Below, piece after piece: positions 8,961-17,570 of a stretch of 64,000 nucleotides of DNA (positions within the stretch are counted from its first letter, which is position 1; the number at the start of each line of letters is the position of its first letter). The position numbers and the translations under genes were made by a program. The notes beneath the pieces are model-generated. The model was not told where the DNA came from, searched no databases, and was given only the letters and a program-made list of their open reading frames with translations. The DNA lies in assembly GCF_900115175.1 (NCBI RefSeq), contig NZ_FOYV01000001.1:558001-622000 (forward strand), given 5' to 3'. This DNA is from Marinobacter gudaonensis. GTDB taxonomy: Bacteria > Pseudomonadota > Gammaproteobacteria > Pseudomonadales > Oleiphilaceae.

Positions 8961-10043
8961 ATGCGCGTACTGATTGTCTATTCGTACAGTGGTCGAGGTT
9001 TGAAAAAGGATGCCCAGATTCTCAAGGCCGCCGTCGAGTCTCATGGACACGAATGCGCGATTCTCCAACTGCCTCCCCCCCGGCAATGGCGCAGGAACCT
9101 CGAAAGAATTTCCTTTGCGCTGCTCCGGCGATTCACCTCGGAGCGTTTCCAACGACTGTACTTCCGCACACTTGTCCGGCTTTCAAAACTGCGGAAATCT
9201 GCGAGCCCCGAAGAGCTTGTCGTTCACCTGGAGAACATCCAGCCTACGCAACTCTGGAAGGGACACCGCCACTGGCTGATCCCCAACCAGGAATGGTTTA
9301 TCGGGTCGCGTCTTCCATACCTGCCAGACGTGGATAAGGTGCTTGGCAAAACCAGGCTTGCGGTTGAGATCTTTGAAAAGCTGCACCCGTCCACCGAGTT
9401 TCTTGGTTTTACCGGGGACATGGCGGGGCACGGCATGCAACAAGAAGAAAAGAACTACGGGCTGGCGCTTCATGTCGCCGGCACCAGCCAATTCAAGGGC
9501 ACCCAAGCCATACTTAATTGCTGGCAACGCCACCCAGAATGGCCAAAGCTTGTGGTGGTTTCCGAGCAAGCACCGGAACTTCCCGCTAACTTGCCCAACA
9601 TAGAAATCAGGAAAGACATCAAACAAGAAGAACTCTCAGCCCTGTGGGCCAAAGCCGGCTTCGCTATACAGCCCTCAGAGGTGGAGGGTTACGGGCAGGT
9701 TCTGGCAGAAGCTCTGGCAAACGGCTGCGTAACCATCACCACCGATGCGCCGCCAATGAACGAACTGGTATCACCAACGTTCGGATTCCTGGCACGCCCA
9801 GCCGCAACCCAGAAGTTCCGCTTGGGAACCCGCTACAAGGTAACCGACGCCGATCTTGAGACAGTCATCGCTGGTGCTCTAACGGAACCACTGGATGTGC
9901 TCGGCAAGCGCTCAGAGCTTGCCCGGGAGTGGAGCAATACCAATCACTCCAATTTCCTGCGGCGGCTGGGCAATTTCCTCAATGAGCAGGCTCGCCAACC
10001 GTCGCTTCTATCCGAGCCAATGCGGCCGGAAAAGCATCGCTGA
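8961..10043 (+). CDS. Glycosyltransferase, GT4-like (group 1)
   Basis: 360 residues. The N-terminal half is poorly conserved, starting MRVLIVYSYSGRG. The C-terminal half carries the GT-B acceptor/donor motif of group 1 transferases: SEVEGYGQVLAEALANGC with the E-x7-E pattern, then TTDAPPMNEL. Cytoplasmic, likely adding a sugar from a nucleotide donor to the exopolysaccharide or another glycan; substrate not predictable. Sixteen bases separate it from the terminator upstream, so it needs its own promoter or read-through. Its last 65 bases overlap the end of xrtA on the other strand. Confidence 0.8.
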   Translation: MRVLIVYSYSGRGLKKDAQILKAAVESHGHECAILQLPPPRQWRRNLERISFALLRRFTSERFQRLYFRTLVRLSKLRKSASPEELVVHLENIQPTQLWKGHRHWLIPNQEWFIGSRLPYLPDVDKVLGKTRLAVEIFEKLHPSTEFLGFTGDMAGHGMQQEEKNYGLALHVAGTSQFKGTQAILNCWQRHPEWPKLVVVSEQAPELPANLPNIEIRKDIKQEELSALWAKAGFAIQPSEVEGYGQVLAEALANGCVTITTDAPPMNELVSPTFGFLARPAATQKFRLGTRYKVTDADLETVIAGALTEPLDVLGKRSELAREWSNTNHSNFLRRLGNFLNEQARQPSLLSEPMRPEKHR

Positions 10044-11535
10044 TGAAACCGGACAGTGTTTCCGGTACGTCGCATTCGAGGCATTGAACCGCACCTATCA
10101 ACAACGACGCATCATCACGATTGCTGAAGAATCCCGACACCTGCGCCAGTTTCGCACGCCACTGATCGGTTTCCCACTGGCTGTGGGCGTAGTAAGTGTA
10201 TCCAAGGTGAACACGCTTCCCAGACAACCGGTGTTTGAGGGTAAGGCCCTGAATCGGGATATTCAGAGGTGTATCAACCGGAAAGAAGGCCTCCGGCATC
10301 CAAAGGTCACGATCGTACAAGCGATTGCTGTACTGGATCAGCTCTGCGCCATTCCTCTGGTAGTCGTAAGTGAACACGCCGAGATAGAACACGCTGTTGG
10401 GACTGGCGCCTACCCTGGCCCTGCTACGATCGAACATTGTCTGTACATAAACCCGGTCGGGGTTTCGCAGATTGGGCTTCCAACCCGCCAGCTGGGAACC
10501 GAAGACGGGCGCATACAGATCCCCTAAATCCATGCCGTAGTTTTCTGGCTGGTTTGCTATCTGTGATCGCTCTTCCGGAAGCGCGAACCAGGCCCCCCAA
10601 GCAAGCGCCACCAAGGCGACGACGCCATAGACTGCGCTGCCATTCTCGCCCTGTGGTCGCGCCTCTTCGACCCTCTGCCGCGGTTCAGTTTCTGCCCTTT
10701 CGTCCCGAAGCTCCAGACGACGCGCCACGAAATAAAGGGGCACTAGGGTGCCGGCAAACACCCACCAGCCGAAATTATCGTGGTTCTCAATCAGACTGGA
10801 TTGCATATTGGTTTCATAACCCATGTAGATAATGACGAATACGCGAATCCAGTTGGCAACGAGGGCGAAGCCACATCCCAATAAATAAAGAAAAACCTTC
10901 GACCGAAGTCGGGTGAGGTAAAGCTCCCCGTAGATCAGAACCAGGGCCTGGCCCACCAGAAGGTAGCGAAGCCCGGAGCAGCCGTGCGCCACCTCAAAGG
11001 CACCAACACCGATCAGGTAAACAAATACACCTTCAACCTCAAACTCAATGTCGAAAAGCCCCAGCAAAGCCTGGTTCACAGCAACAGTAACCAACTGCAG
11101 TGGCCAGGACAGAAAATCCCAAACCGGTATCGCCAGAAAGAGTATGCCCAAAGGTATGAGGAACCACTTGCCCTGCCGCCATCCCACGAGGACGGCAAAG
11201 GCACTCAGTAACAGAGGAATAAGGGCCAGATGCTGAAGCGCCTGCAAGCGAATGAGCCCTCCGACCCAGTAAGCGGACAGGCAAATCACAAAGGGCAAAA
11301 GCCAGGAAGGATAGAATCCCGGAACGGCTGGATGCTTTCGGGCTGCCCTGAAAGTAAGGAAGAGCGAAACAGCGCCTAACAGGAAACCGTGGGAGTAAGA
11401 CTCATCCAGTTTGAGCCAGCGACCGAAGATGTCGTGAAGAGTGGGCCAGAGGACAAATAGGAGTGGAGCAAATCCAACCAGGTAAGACATCCATTGGTAC
11501 TTTACACCTACCATGTCCCCTCGGTGAGCTGCCAT
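9979..11535 (-). CDS. xrtA: Exosortase A with C-terminal EpsI domain
   Basis: Integral inner-membrane cysteine protease/transpeptidase that recognises PEP-CTERM tails. 518 residues from the ATG at 11535 (AAGGAT upstream); ATG 11514 is possible, and the longest frame to 11604 has no ribosome site. Several transmembrane segments occupy about residues 15-280 (for example WPTLHDIFGRWLKLDESYSHGFLL). The catalytic triad is visible: Cys186 in AHGCSGLRYLL, Arg231 in NWIRVFVI and His252 in NHDNFGWW. From about residue 300 the protein continues as an EpsI-type domain (FYLGVFTYDYQRNGAELI...). Such fusions are common in XrtA. It is the last gene of a minus-strand run of polysaccharide genes. Substrates present here: the PEP-CTERM proteins at 8225, 24820, 41343 and 42196. 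Confidence 0.93.
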   Translation of the reverse strand: MAAHRGDMVGVKYQWMSYLVGFAPLLFVLWPTLHDIFGRWLKLDESYSHGFLLGAVSLFLTFRAARKHPAVPGFYPSWLLPFVICLSAYWVGGLIRLQALQHLALIPLLLSAFAVLVGWRQGKWFLIPLGILFLAIPVWDFLSWPLQLVTVAVNQALLGLFDIEFEVEGVFVYLIGVGAFEVAHGCSGLRYLLVGQALVLIYGELYLTRLRSKVFLYLLGCGFALVANWIRVFVIIYMGYETNMQSSLIENHDNFGWWVFAGTLVPLYFVARRLELRDERAETEPRQRVEEARPQGENGSAVYGVVALVALAWGAWFALPEERSQIANQPENYGMDLGDLYAPVFGSQLAGWKPNLRNPDRVYVQTMFDRSRARVGASPNSVFYLGVFTYDYQRNGAELIQYSNRLYDRDLWMPEAFFPVDTPLNIPIQGLTLKHRLSGKRVHLGYTYYAHSQWETDQWRAKLAQVSGFFSNRDDASLLIGAVQCLECDVPETLSGFISDAFPAALARIEATVGEPAH

Positions 11536-11615
11536 TTTCACAATCCTTATGAAGTAACTGCGCTTGTCTATTGTGCCCTTTGCACATTGCCAATTCCATT
11601 GCAACCAACACTCTA

Positions 11616-12761
11616 CTACAACTTCAACCAGCGATTTACGAAGCGCCTCAAAGTCGCGGGCATTTTATGCTGTTTACTATACACGGAGCTCAAAAATCGG
11701 TTGCGTACAAGCTGGACAGTCTGGAAGACAACAATCTGGCCGCGGTAATGCTTCTTGTAATCGTGGTTCTTCCCGCCACCTGCCAACAAATCGTAGAAGG
11801 CGGTTTCCGAGTCGCCAAAAGCTTCTTCTATGGCATAGCCAAGATGCAAGGACCCTAAGGCCACCCTTGGGTCCAGGTCCTCCTGATACCCGGCCTGAAG
11901 GTTTATCCTTTGGCCGGCCACCGTTACATCATAGAGAACCGAAACACACTCGTTCTCAAAATAAAGCTCAGAGAGATGCACCCGGCCGCCAAACTTTTCT
12001 AGCCGTTCTATCATGTGTTGGTGGAAAAGCAGTGCCTCGTGATCAAATGCCGGCTTTCCCCAGCGAGCCTTATGGAACGCGTTCAGTCTCGACAGAAATT
12101 GCGCGCTGTCACCGGTTGGGGAAGACGTCAGTTTGAGGTCTCCCCTGGACTCAAGGTACTTTCGGCGATTGAAGACTTTCAGGCGAGTGTTGGAACCCAA
12201 CCCAACTAACCAGTCGTCGAAACTGCCACTGGTCTCGATACGCACCCCTTCGTCCCGCACCCTGTTAACTCTGTAGATTTCAGGCCCAAGCTCACCATCG
12301 TTCTGTTCCAGGCGCTGAAGTTCCGATTCCAGAGCATCGCACAAAACCCACTCGTCCCACGGCAGCGTATGCAGGGCTTCCAGCAACGCTTGGTAAACGT
12401 CATCGGATCTCTCGTTGGCAGTGATCAGGCTGCAATATTCGGTGCGAACGGTAGGGGCAACATGCCAGGCATTGCCAATCAAATGAACCCGGCGCACTCG
12501 CAGGCCGGTCGGCGTTACCTGGTCGCGCCCATAAAATGGGCCAATACCAACGAGCTCTCCGCTTCGATCATATACGCCAAGGAGCAGGAGTTGCAGCCCA
12601 AGTACCTGAGACCATCGTTGCCACCAGCTGTAAAGCCAGGGCCAGCCCATAAACAGGGGATGCGCATCAGAGCGTGCCAGACATGCCTGCCAATCGTCAG
12701 CCATAGACTGGAATTGAGACTCGCTGAGCTGGCAAACATGCAGAGTTCTGTCAGCTGACAT
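11616..12761 (-). CDS. CelD/BioF2-like GNAT acyltransferase
   Basis: 381 residues resembling the Acetyltransf_6 (BioF2/CelD) group of GNAT enzymes: N-terminal region HPLFMGWPWLYSWWQRWSQ, central FNRRKYLESRGDLKL, and C-terminal acyl-CoA fold GQRINLQAGYQEDLDPRVALGS followed by YDLLAGGGKNHDYKKHY. These proteins are found in polysaccharide loci and probably acylate a sugar or transfer an amino-acyl group. In exosortase A loci this slot is often held by a FemAB-like protein, and this gene may fill the same role. Its start overlaps the upstream glycosyltransferase by 11 bases, indicating translational coupling. Confidence 0.75.
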   Translation of the reverse strand: MSADRTLHVCQLSESQFQSMADDWQACLARSDAHPLFMGWPWLYSWWQRWSQVLGLQLLLLGVYDRSGELVGIGPFYGRDQVTPTGLRVRRVHLIGNAWHVAPTVRTEYCSLITANERSDDVYQALLEALHTLPWDEWVLCDALESELQRLEQNDGELGPEIYRVNRVRDEGVRIETSGSFDDWLVGLGSNTRLKVFNRRKYLESRGDLKLTSSPTGDSAQFLSRLNAFHKARWGKPAFDHEALLFHQHMIERLEKFGGRVHLSELYFENECVSVLYDVTVAGQRINLQAGYQEDLDPRVALGSLHLGYAIEEAFGDSETAFYDLLAGGGKNHDYKKHYRGQIVVFQTVQLVRNRFLSSVYSKQHKMPATLRRFVNRWLKL

Positions 12762-13650
12762 CTTTCAAGCCTGGAAAAAAGACCCGGAAAAGTGCGCGCC
12801 AACCGGTACTGTGAAAGGGCCATTGCACCAATGACTGCAAGGAAGTGAGCAATGCCTTGGTTACGCTTCGCTGGCCAGCCAGATATCTGGCTTTGCGGGC
12901 AAAAAAGGTCGACCATCCCTTTCTTTGAGTCTTCCAATCCACCGCCGTAGGGTATGCGTCCAGAAAAAACCTGAGCGTTCGCTCATTCGCCCAGAAACGT
13001 GCGGATTTGTCGCTGGAGATCTGATCATCCATGACACGGTACTTGGCAAAATACTCAGGTATATAATGAAATTTAAAACGGGTTGAATACCTCAACCACA
13101 GGTCATAGTCCTCAGCCAGCCGATCCTTTTCGTTGAACCCTCCGAGCTCTGTATAACAATGGCGTCTCACCATGCTTGTATTGATGCTCACGAAATTATC
13201 GCGCAGCAAATCCCCGGCAATATGGCCACTAAAACGCCGCATGTTCTCCCGCCCGATCTCCTTTGAAGCCTCATCAATCGTAATAATGTCTCCGTAAACG
13301 ATGTCGACCTCAGGATGCTCCCGTAAAAAACTGAGCTGGCTCTCCAGTTTGTTTGGAAGCCACACATTGTCCGAATCAATAAAACAAAGGAACTGCCCCC
13401 TGGACTCAGCTAATCCTCGATTTCTGGCTACACTTTGCCCCTGGTTTTCCTGGTAGAAATAACGCAGACGCGTATCCGACAGATAGCGAGACAAAATCTC
13501 CCTTGTGTTGTCCGCGGAGCCGTCATCAACGATCAATAACTCAAAATCACCGAACGTCTGGCCGAGAACGCTCTCGACAGCCTCGCCAATAAAATCCGCG
13601 CGGTTAAACGTAGGTGTGATCACGCTGACGGTTGGAGCGCCCTCTGTCAT
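12751..13650 (-). CDS. Family 2 glycosyltransferase
   Basis: GT-A inverting transferase of 299 residues. The start at ATG 13650 is supported by AAAGGGA six bases upstream; a TTG at 13665 is less likely. Motifs: VSVITPTFNRADFI, IVDDGSADNT (nucleotide binding), CFIDSDNVW (metal-binding DxD-like) and LAEDYDLWLRY (the ED of the catalytic base region). It is clearly paralogous to the gene at 14749, sharing the order of motifs and a KSARFWANERT/KRRRFAANERI segment near residue 225. Coupled to genes on both sides by short overlap or spacing. Confidence 0.85.
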   Translation of the reverse strand: MTEGAPTVSVITPTFNRADFIGEAVESVLGQTFGDFELLIVDDGSADNTREILSRYLSDTRLRYFYQENQGQSVARNRGLAESRGQFLCFIDSDNVWLPNKLESQLSFLREHPEVDIVYGDIITIDEASKEIGRENMRRFSGHIAGDLLRDNFVSINTSMVRRHCYTELGGFNEKDRLAEDYDLWLRYSTRFKFHYIPEYFAKYRVMDDQISSDKSARFWANERTLRFFLDAYPTAVDWKTQRKGWSTFFARKARYLAGQRSVTKALLTSLQSLVQWPFHSTGWRALFRVFFPGLKDVS

Positions 13651-13661
13651 GTTTTTCCCTT

Positions 13662-14738
13662 TCAATTGACTTCCGTTTCATTCAACACTGTAGAGCCCTT
13701 GCAGAAATCTGCAGCAGCGCCCAGCAGCTCGCCATCCGAGTCTCCAGCCATTATGAACCAACCTCGGGTAAGTTCAGTCTCTGAATCATGGATATAAAAT
13801 CTCGGGCGAGTACGAGGAGAGAAGAAACCCTCATTGCGCAAACACTGCCCCAACTGGGCATCCGACGTAACCACAGTTAACTGCAGAGCATGTCGCCAAT
13901 GGTCTCGAATACGACGTACAAGGGCCCTTTTGAGCGCGGCATTGGAAGCCGGGCCAGCATAGTCGACAATTTTCAGCGTTTCGCCATGGAACCGGACAAC
14001 CATCAACGCGGCAAGCTCTTGATGCTCCCAGGCACAGACAAAGGCGTAACGAGCGAGCGGGTGGCACTGATATTTCCACTTGAGGTACTCGAAGGAACGT
14101 TTGACGATTCTTGAGTAGCCGCTCTTCTCCCGTTCCCATAACTCATCGATTGAAGCTTGGTCAGGCAACGTTGATCGTACGGTGATCGTGCAGTTGGAAA
14201 GGCGGGGGCCCAATAATCCAAGGCTGCGGTTGAGCCATTGAATTGCCCTGAACGCCCATTCCCGAATCCCACGGGAACTTCTCAGCAAACGATAATTCCG
14301 CACCCTGAGGTCGGGCTTCCACCCCAAATGAAGAAGAACCCTGCTTGCATGGTCGCTTATACCAAATGCCATCACCTCTTTGGCCTTGCCGTGCAATACG
14401 CTCTTGATTCGACTCCCCAATCCCTTGCCTCGCCACGATTCCACAACATGGAAATCACAACTCCAGAGCGCGTCGATGGGCTCACCAAAGGCGGTGGCCT
14501 CAATGGGCATCACGCCGTTAAAGCCAACGACCTGATCCTCCCGGTCGACCAAAAGAACGGGATCGAAGGCTTTCCCGAACGGGCTACTCTCGAACTCCCA
14601 TTGCCACAGCTGCGCTTTGTGTGGCACGTTCGAAAAGAGTTCCAGAACACCTTCCCGATACCTGGGGTGCCAGGTGACAGACCTTATCGAACCAATCGAG
14701 TCTTCTGGAACAGGGGGCTTTTGACGATCGTTGTTCAT
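13662..14738 (-). CDS. GNAT family N-acetyltransferase
   Basis: 358 residues. The N-terminal half has a GNAT core: VVGFNGVMPIEA, then the acetyl-CoA pyrophosphate loop SWRGKGLGSRIKS (R-x-x-G-x-G motif) and AFGISDHASRVLLHLGW. The C-terminal half resembles a second, degenerate GNAT fold (YAFVCAWEHQELAALMVV). Lying between two paralogous glycosyltransferases in the exopolysaccharide operon, it probably acetylates an amino sugar of the repeat unit; the substrate is inferred only from context. Confidence 0.75.
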   Translation of the reverse strand: MNNDRQKPPVPEDSIGSIRSVTWHPRYREGVLELFSNVPHKAQLWQWEFESSPFGKAFDPVLLVDREDQVVGFNGVMPIEATAFGEPIDALWSCDFHVVESWRGKGLGSRIKSVLHGKAKEVMAFGISDHASRVLLHLGWKPDLRVRNYRLLRSSRGIREWAFRAIQWLNRSLGLLGPRLSNCTITVRSTLPDQASIDELWEREKSGYSRIVKRSFEYLKWKYQCHPLARYAFVCAWEHQELAALMVVRFHGETLKIVDYAGPASNAALKRALVRRIRDHWRHALQLTVVTSDAQLGQCLRNEGFFSPRTRPRFYIHDSETELTRGWFIMAGDSDGELLGAAADFCKGSTVLNETEVN

Positions 14739-14748
14739 TAGCAGTCAA

Positions 14749-15657
14749 TCACCCAATGCTCTGTGGGCAAATAACCCGGTAAACGCCGCGCCACACCACA
14801 GGGTTGGTGGGGGCATAGACCAGTGAACGTGAAATCGCGGTCGCGGCCGTCCGGAACTCTCCGACCGACGCAAAATATCGGGCCTTTCGAGTAAAAAACA
14901 TAGCCAGCCCCCTACGCCTCTCGGTGGAAGACAGGCAGTCACCGTGCCGCTCCAAAAAATCCAGAATGATCCGCTCATTCGCAGCAAAGCGACGACGTTT
15001 GTCAGAGGAAATCTGATCGGGCATTACACGATAACCCGCTACCAGTCTCGGGTCATAAAGGAATGAATACCGGGCAGAAAAACGAAGCCACAACTCGTAA
15101 TCATCAGCCACTCCGTACTTGGGATCGAAGCCTCCCATCACATCAAAGCATTCGTGCCGAACCAGAGCAGTGGTAATACTCACGCTGTTGTCGGCCAGAA
15201 GTTGCGGTGTAATCCTGCCCGAATACCTGCGCATATTCTTGCGGCTGATTTCGTTCCCTTTTTCGTCAATCGTTATCTCATCACCGTGAACGATGTGCGC
15301 ATCGGGGTGCCGTTCAAAAAGCTGCAGCTGACGCTCCAACTTCTCCGGAAACCAGATATCGTCGGAGTCCAAAAAGCCGACGTAGGCACCACGGGCATTA
15401 TTTAGTGCCACATTTCTTGCCGCGCTCTGGCCTCTGTTGCTCTGGTAAATATAGTTGATGCGAGGCTCACTGAGATAAGGCTGCAAAACGGTAGCGGTAT
15501 CGTCGGTTGATCCATCATCCACAATGAGCAACTCCCAGCGCCGTTCTGTCTGGGCCAGCACGCTCTCAACGGCAAGGCGAATGTATTTCGCCCGATTAAA
15601 CGTAGGCGTTACGATGCTTACTATCGGGCCGGAAACCTCCACTGTTTTAGCCTCCAT
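14749..15657 (-). CDS. Family 2 glycosyltransferase (paralogue of the gene at 12751)
   Basis: 302 residues from ATG 15657, overlapping the end of the amidotransferase gene by 11 bases. GT-A motifs: VSIVTPTFNRAKYI, LLIVDDGSTDDT, GFLDSDDIWFPEKL (DxD) and VADDYELWLRF. Alignable along its length with the protein at 12751, including an unusual shared block ITIDEKGNEISRKNMRRYSG against ITIDEASKEIGRENMRRFSG, so the two arose by duplication. Each probably adds a different sugar of the repeat unit. Confidence 0.86.
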   Translation of the reverse strand: MEAKTVEVSGPIVSIVTPTFNRAKYIRLAVESVLAQTERRWELLIVDDGSTDDTATVLQPYLSEPRINYIYQSNRGQSAARNVALNNARGAYVGFLDSDDIWFPEKLERQLQLFERHPDAHIVHGDEITIDEKGNEISRKNMRRYSGRITPQLLADNSVSITTALVRHECFDVMGGFDPKYGVADDYELWLRFSARYSFLYDPRLVAGYRVMPDQISSDKRRRFAANERIILDFLERHGDCLSSTERRRGLAMFFTRKARYFASVGEFRTAATAISRSLVYAPTNPVVWRGVYRVICPQSIG

Positions 15658-17566
15658 GCCCAAGCCATGCCTGAAACATCAAAACACCCCAGAGCGGATA
15701 GGCGTGGTCGTCTTTGCCTTTCAAGTGGGCTTCCCAAAGCCGTCGAATGGGCTCCGGATGAAAATAACCCTCCTCCCGGAGTCGACGCTCGCTCAGAAGC
15801 TCCTCAGCCCAATCTCTCAAGCTGGTTCTCAGCCAGTGGCCCAGTGGCACCGCGAATCCCTGTTTGGGGCGTTCCACTAACTCCTTCGGAACATACCGGT
15901 AGAGAACTTCCCGCAATACCCGCTTCCCTACCCCACCCGAATAATTAAGCTCGCTCGGAAGCCCCAAAGCGAACTCCACGATGCGTCTGTCCAGCAAAGG
16001 CACGCGTGTTTCGAGGCTGCATGCCATGGCAGCCCGATCCACTTTTACAAGGATATCGTCCGGCAGATACCAGTTGAGATCCAACCACATCAGGGTCTTG
16101 AGAGGATCGCCCAAGACAGCTTTGGGAACGGGCTGCGTCAGAGCATAGTCAGGTTCCTGCCCGTTCTTGACCAGACGCTCCGGCGCCGCCCAAAAGCTCA
16201 CGCTTTGGCGATACCTCTCCGCCAGGGTACCGGCACTTGCCACCGCCGCTTCCTGACGCAAACGTTCCGCCAGGGAGGCGCGGGCCCGTTCACCCTGCCC
16301 CGGAACCAGTTTCTGAACAAGTCCAGCCACCAATTCCGGAGGCAAACTCGAAGCCCATTGGCGCATGCGGGCCTTGAGCTGCCCCCGACGATTCCAGGCA
16401 TCAACGCTGCCCGGATATCGGGGGTAACCGCAAAACAGTTCATCGCCACCGTCTCCCGATAATGCAACGGTTACATGCTGGCGTGTCATCTCACTGACCA
16501 GGTAGGTTGGGATCTGGGAAGAATCGGCAAAGGGCTCGTCGTAAAGGGTTGGCAATTTCGGGATAAGCGCCAGGCCGTCGTCTGGAGAGACGTAGAGTTC
16601 AGTATGTTCAGTTCCCAAGTGAGCTGCCACGGCCTTGGCGTGTTCCGCCTCGTTGAAGCCGGCTTCCTTAAAACCGATGCTGAAGGTGCGTACCTGTTGG
16701 GTGGCCTGCTTTTGCATCATCGCCACCACGGTGGACGAATCAATGCCACCGGAGAGAAACGCTCCCAGGGGGACATCGGAGATCATTTGCTCACCAATCA
16801 CTGTGGCAAGATGGCGCTCCAGTTCGTCCGCCGCCTCTTCAAGCGTCTGGACCTTTCTATCTGCAAAAGCCTCAGGCAGAGACCAGTAGGTCTCTGGCTC
16901 GGGCCAGCTTCCGGGCTTTCCTTCGAGATCGAATCGGATCAATGTAGCGGGAGGCAGCTTGCGAATATCCTGATAGATACTGTGCGGCCCCGGGATAAAG
17001 TTGTGCCGCAACAAGAGGGCAAGCGCATTTCGGTCAATCTTCCCTTGCCAGTCCGGGTGGGCACGCATTGCCTTCAGCTCCGAACCAAAGAGCAAAGTAT
17101 CGCCCTGCCAGCCATAGTAGAGAGGCTTCTCGCCCGTGCGGTCGCGGGCAAGGAGAAGCTGTTCCACTTTACGGTCGACTAACGCGAAGGCAAACATGCC
17201 ATTGAATCGATGAAGCGATTCTTCGACACCCCAGGCTTCAAAAGCTGCCAGCATTACCTCGGTGTCGGAATGCCCCCTGAAAGTGATTCCCAGTAGCTCC
17301 AAATCCTGCTTCAGGGTCAGGAAGTTATAAATTTCTCCGTTGAAGGCCATTACAAAACGGCCGGAGCTCGAAACCATTGGTTGGGCGCCCGCGGACGAAA
17401 GATCCTGAATAGAAAGCCGCCGGTGAACAAGCCCAAGCCGCCCCTCGCGCCAGACGCCTTCCTGGTCTGGCCCCCGGTGCTGAATAGCCCGCCCCATATC
17501 GACCAGAACCTTTTCCGCCGCTTCACTCAGAGCACCGGTCGACAACATGCCGCCAATCCCACACAT
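15647..17566 (-). CDS. asnB: Asparagine synthase-like glutamine amidotransferase
   Basis: 639 residues. It begins MCGIGGML, so Cys2 becomes the N-terminal nucleophile of a class II glutaminase, with HRGPD (about 33-37) and FNGEIYNF further in. The synthetase domain has the ATP-binding SGGIDSS loop (about 260-270) and ALSGDGGDELFCGYPRY. AAGGAG precedes the ATG. Full-length genes of this class are standard in exopolysaccharide clusters with exosortase A, where they probably amidate a uronic acid or similar carboxyl group on the glycan rather than free aspartate. Whether it belongs to the dedicated exosortase-associated subfamily or is ordinary AsnB cannot be decided by eye. Confidence 0.88.
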   Translation of the reverse strand: MCGIGGMLSTGALSEAAEKVLVDMGRAIQHRGPDQEGVWREGRLGLVHRRLSIQDLSSAGAQPMVSSSGRFVMAFNGEIYNFLTLKQDLELLGITFRGHSDTEVMLAAFEAWGVEESLHRFNGMFAFALVDRKVEQLLLARDRTGEKPLYYGWQGDTLLFGSELKAMRAHPDWQGKIDRNALALLLRHNFIPGPHSIYQDIRKLPPATLIRFDLEGKPGSWPEPETYWSLPEAFADRKVQTLEEAADELERHLATVIGEQMISDVPLGAFLSGGIDSSTVVAMMQKQATQQVRTFSIGFKEAGFNEAEHAKAVAAHLGTEHTELYVSPDDGLALIPKLPTLYDEPFADSSQIPTYLVSEMTRQHVTVALSGDGGDELFCGYPRYPGSVDAWNRRGQLKARMRQWASSLPPELVAGLVQKLVPGQGERARASLAERLRQEAAVASAGTLAERYRQSVSFWAAPERLVKNGQEPDYALTQPVPKAVLGDPLKTLMWLDLNWYLPDDILVKVDRAAMACSLETRVPLLDRRIVEFALGLPSELNYSGGVGKRVLREVLYRYVPKELVERPKQGFAVPLGHWLRTSLRDWAEELLSERRLREEGYFHPEPIRRLWEAHLKGKDDHAYPLWGVLMFQAWLGHGG

Positions 17567-17570
17567 GGCC

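Noticed and set aside
11564..12136. Plus-strand frame opposite the CelD-like gene
   Set aside because: No conserved motif or ribosome site; the minus-strand gene explains the region.
16475..17182. Long plus-strand open frame opposite asnB
   Set aside because: Composition is that of a mirror frame of a GC-rich gene; it has no recognisable motif, while asnB on the other strand has complete catalytic motifs.
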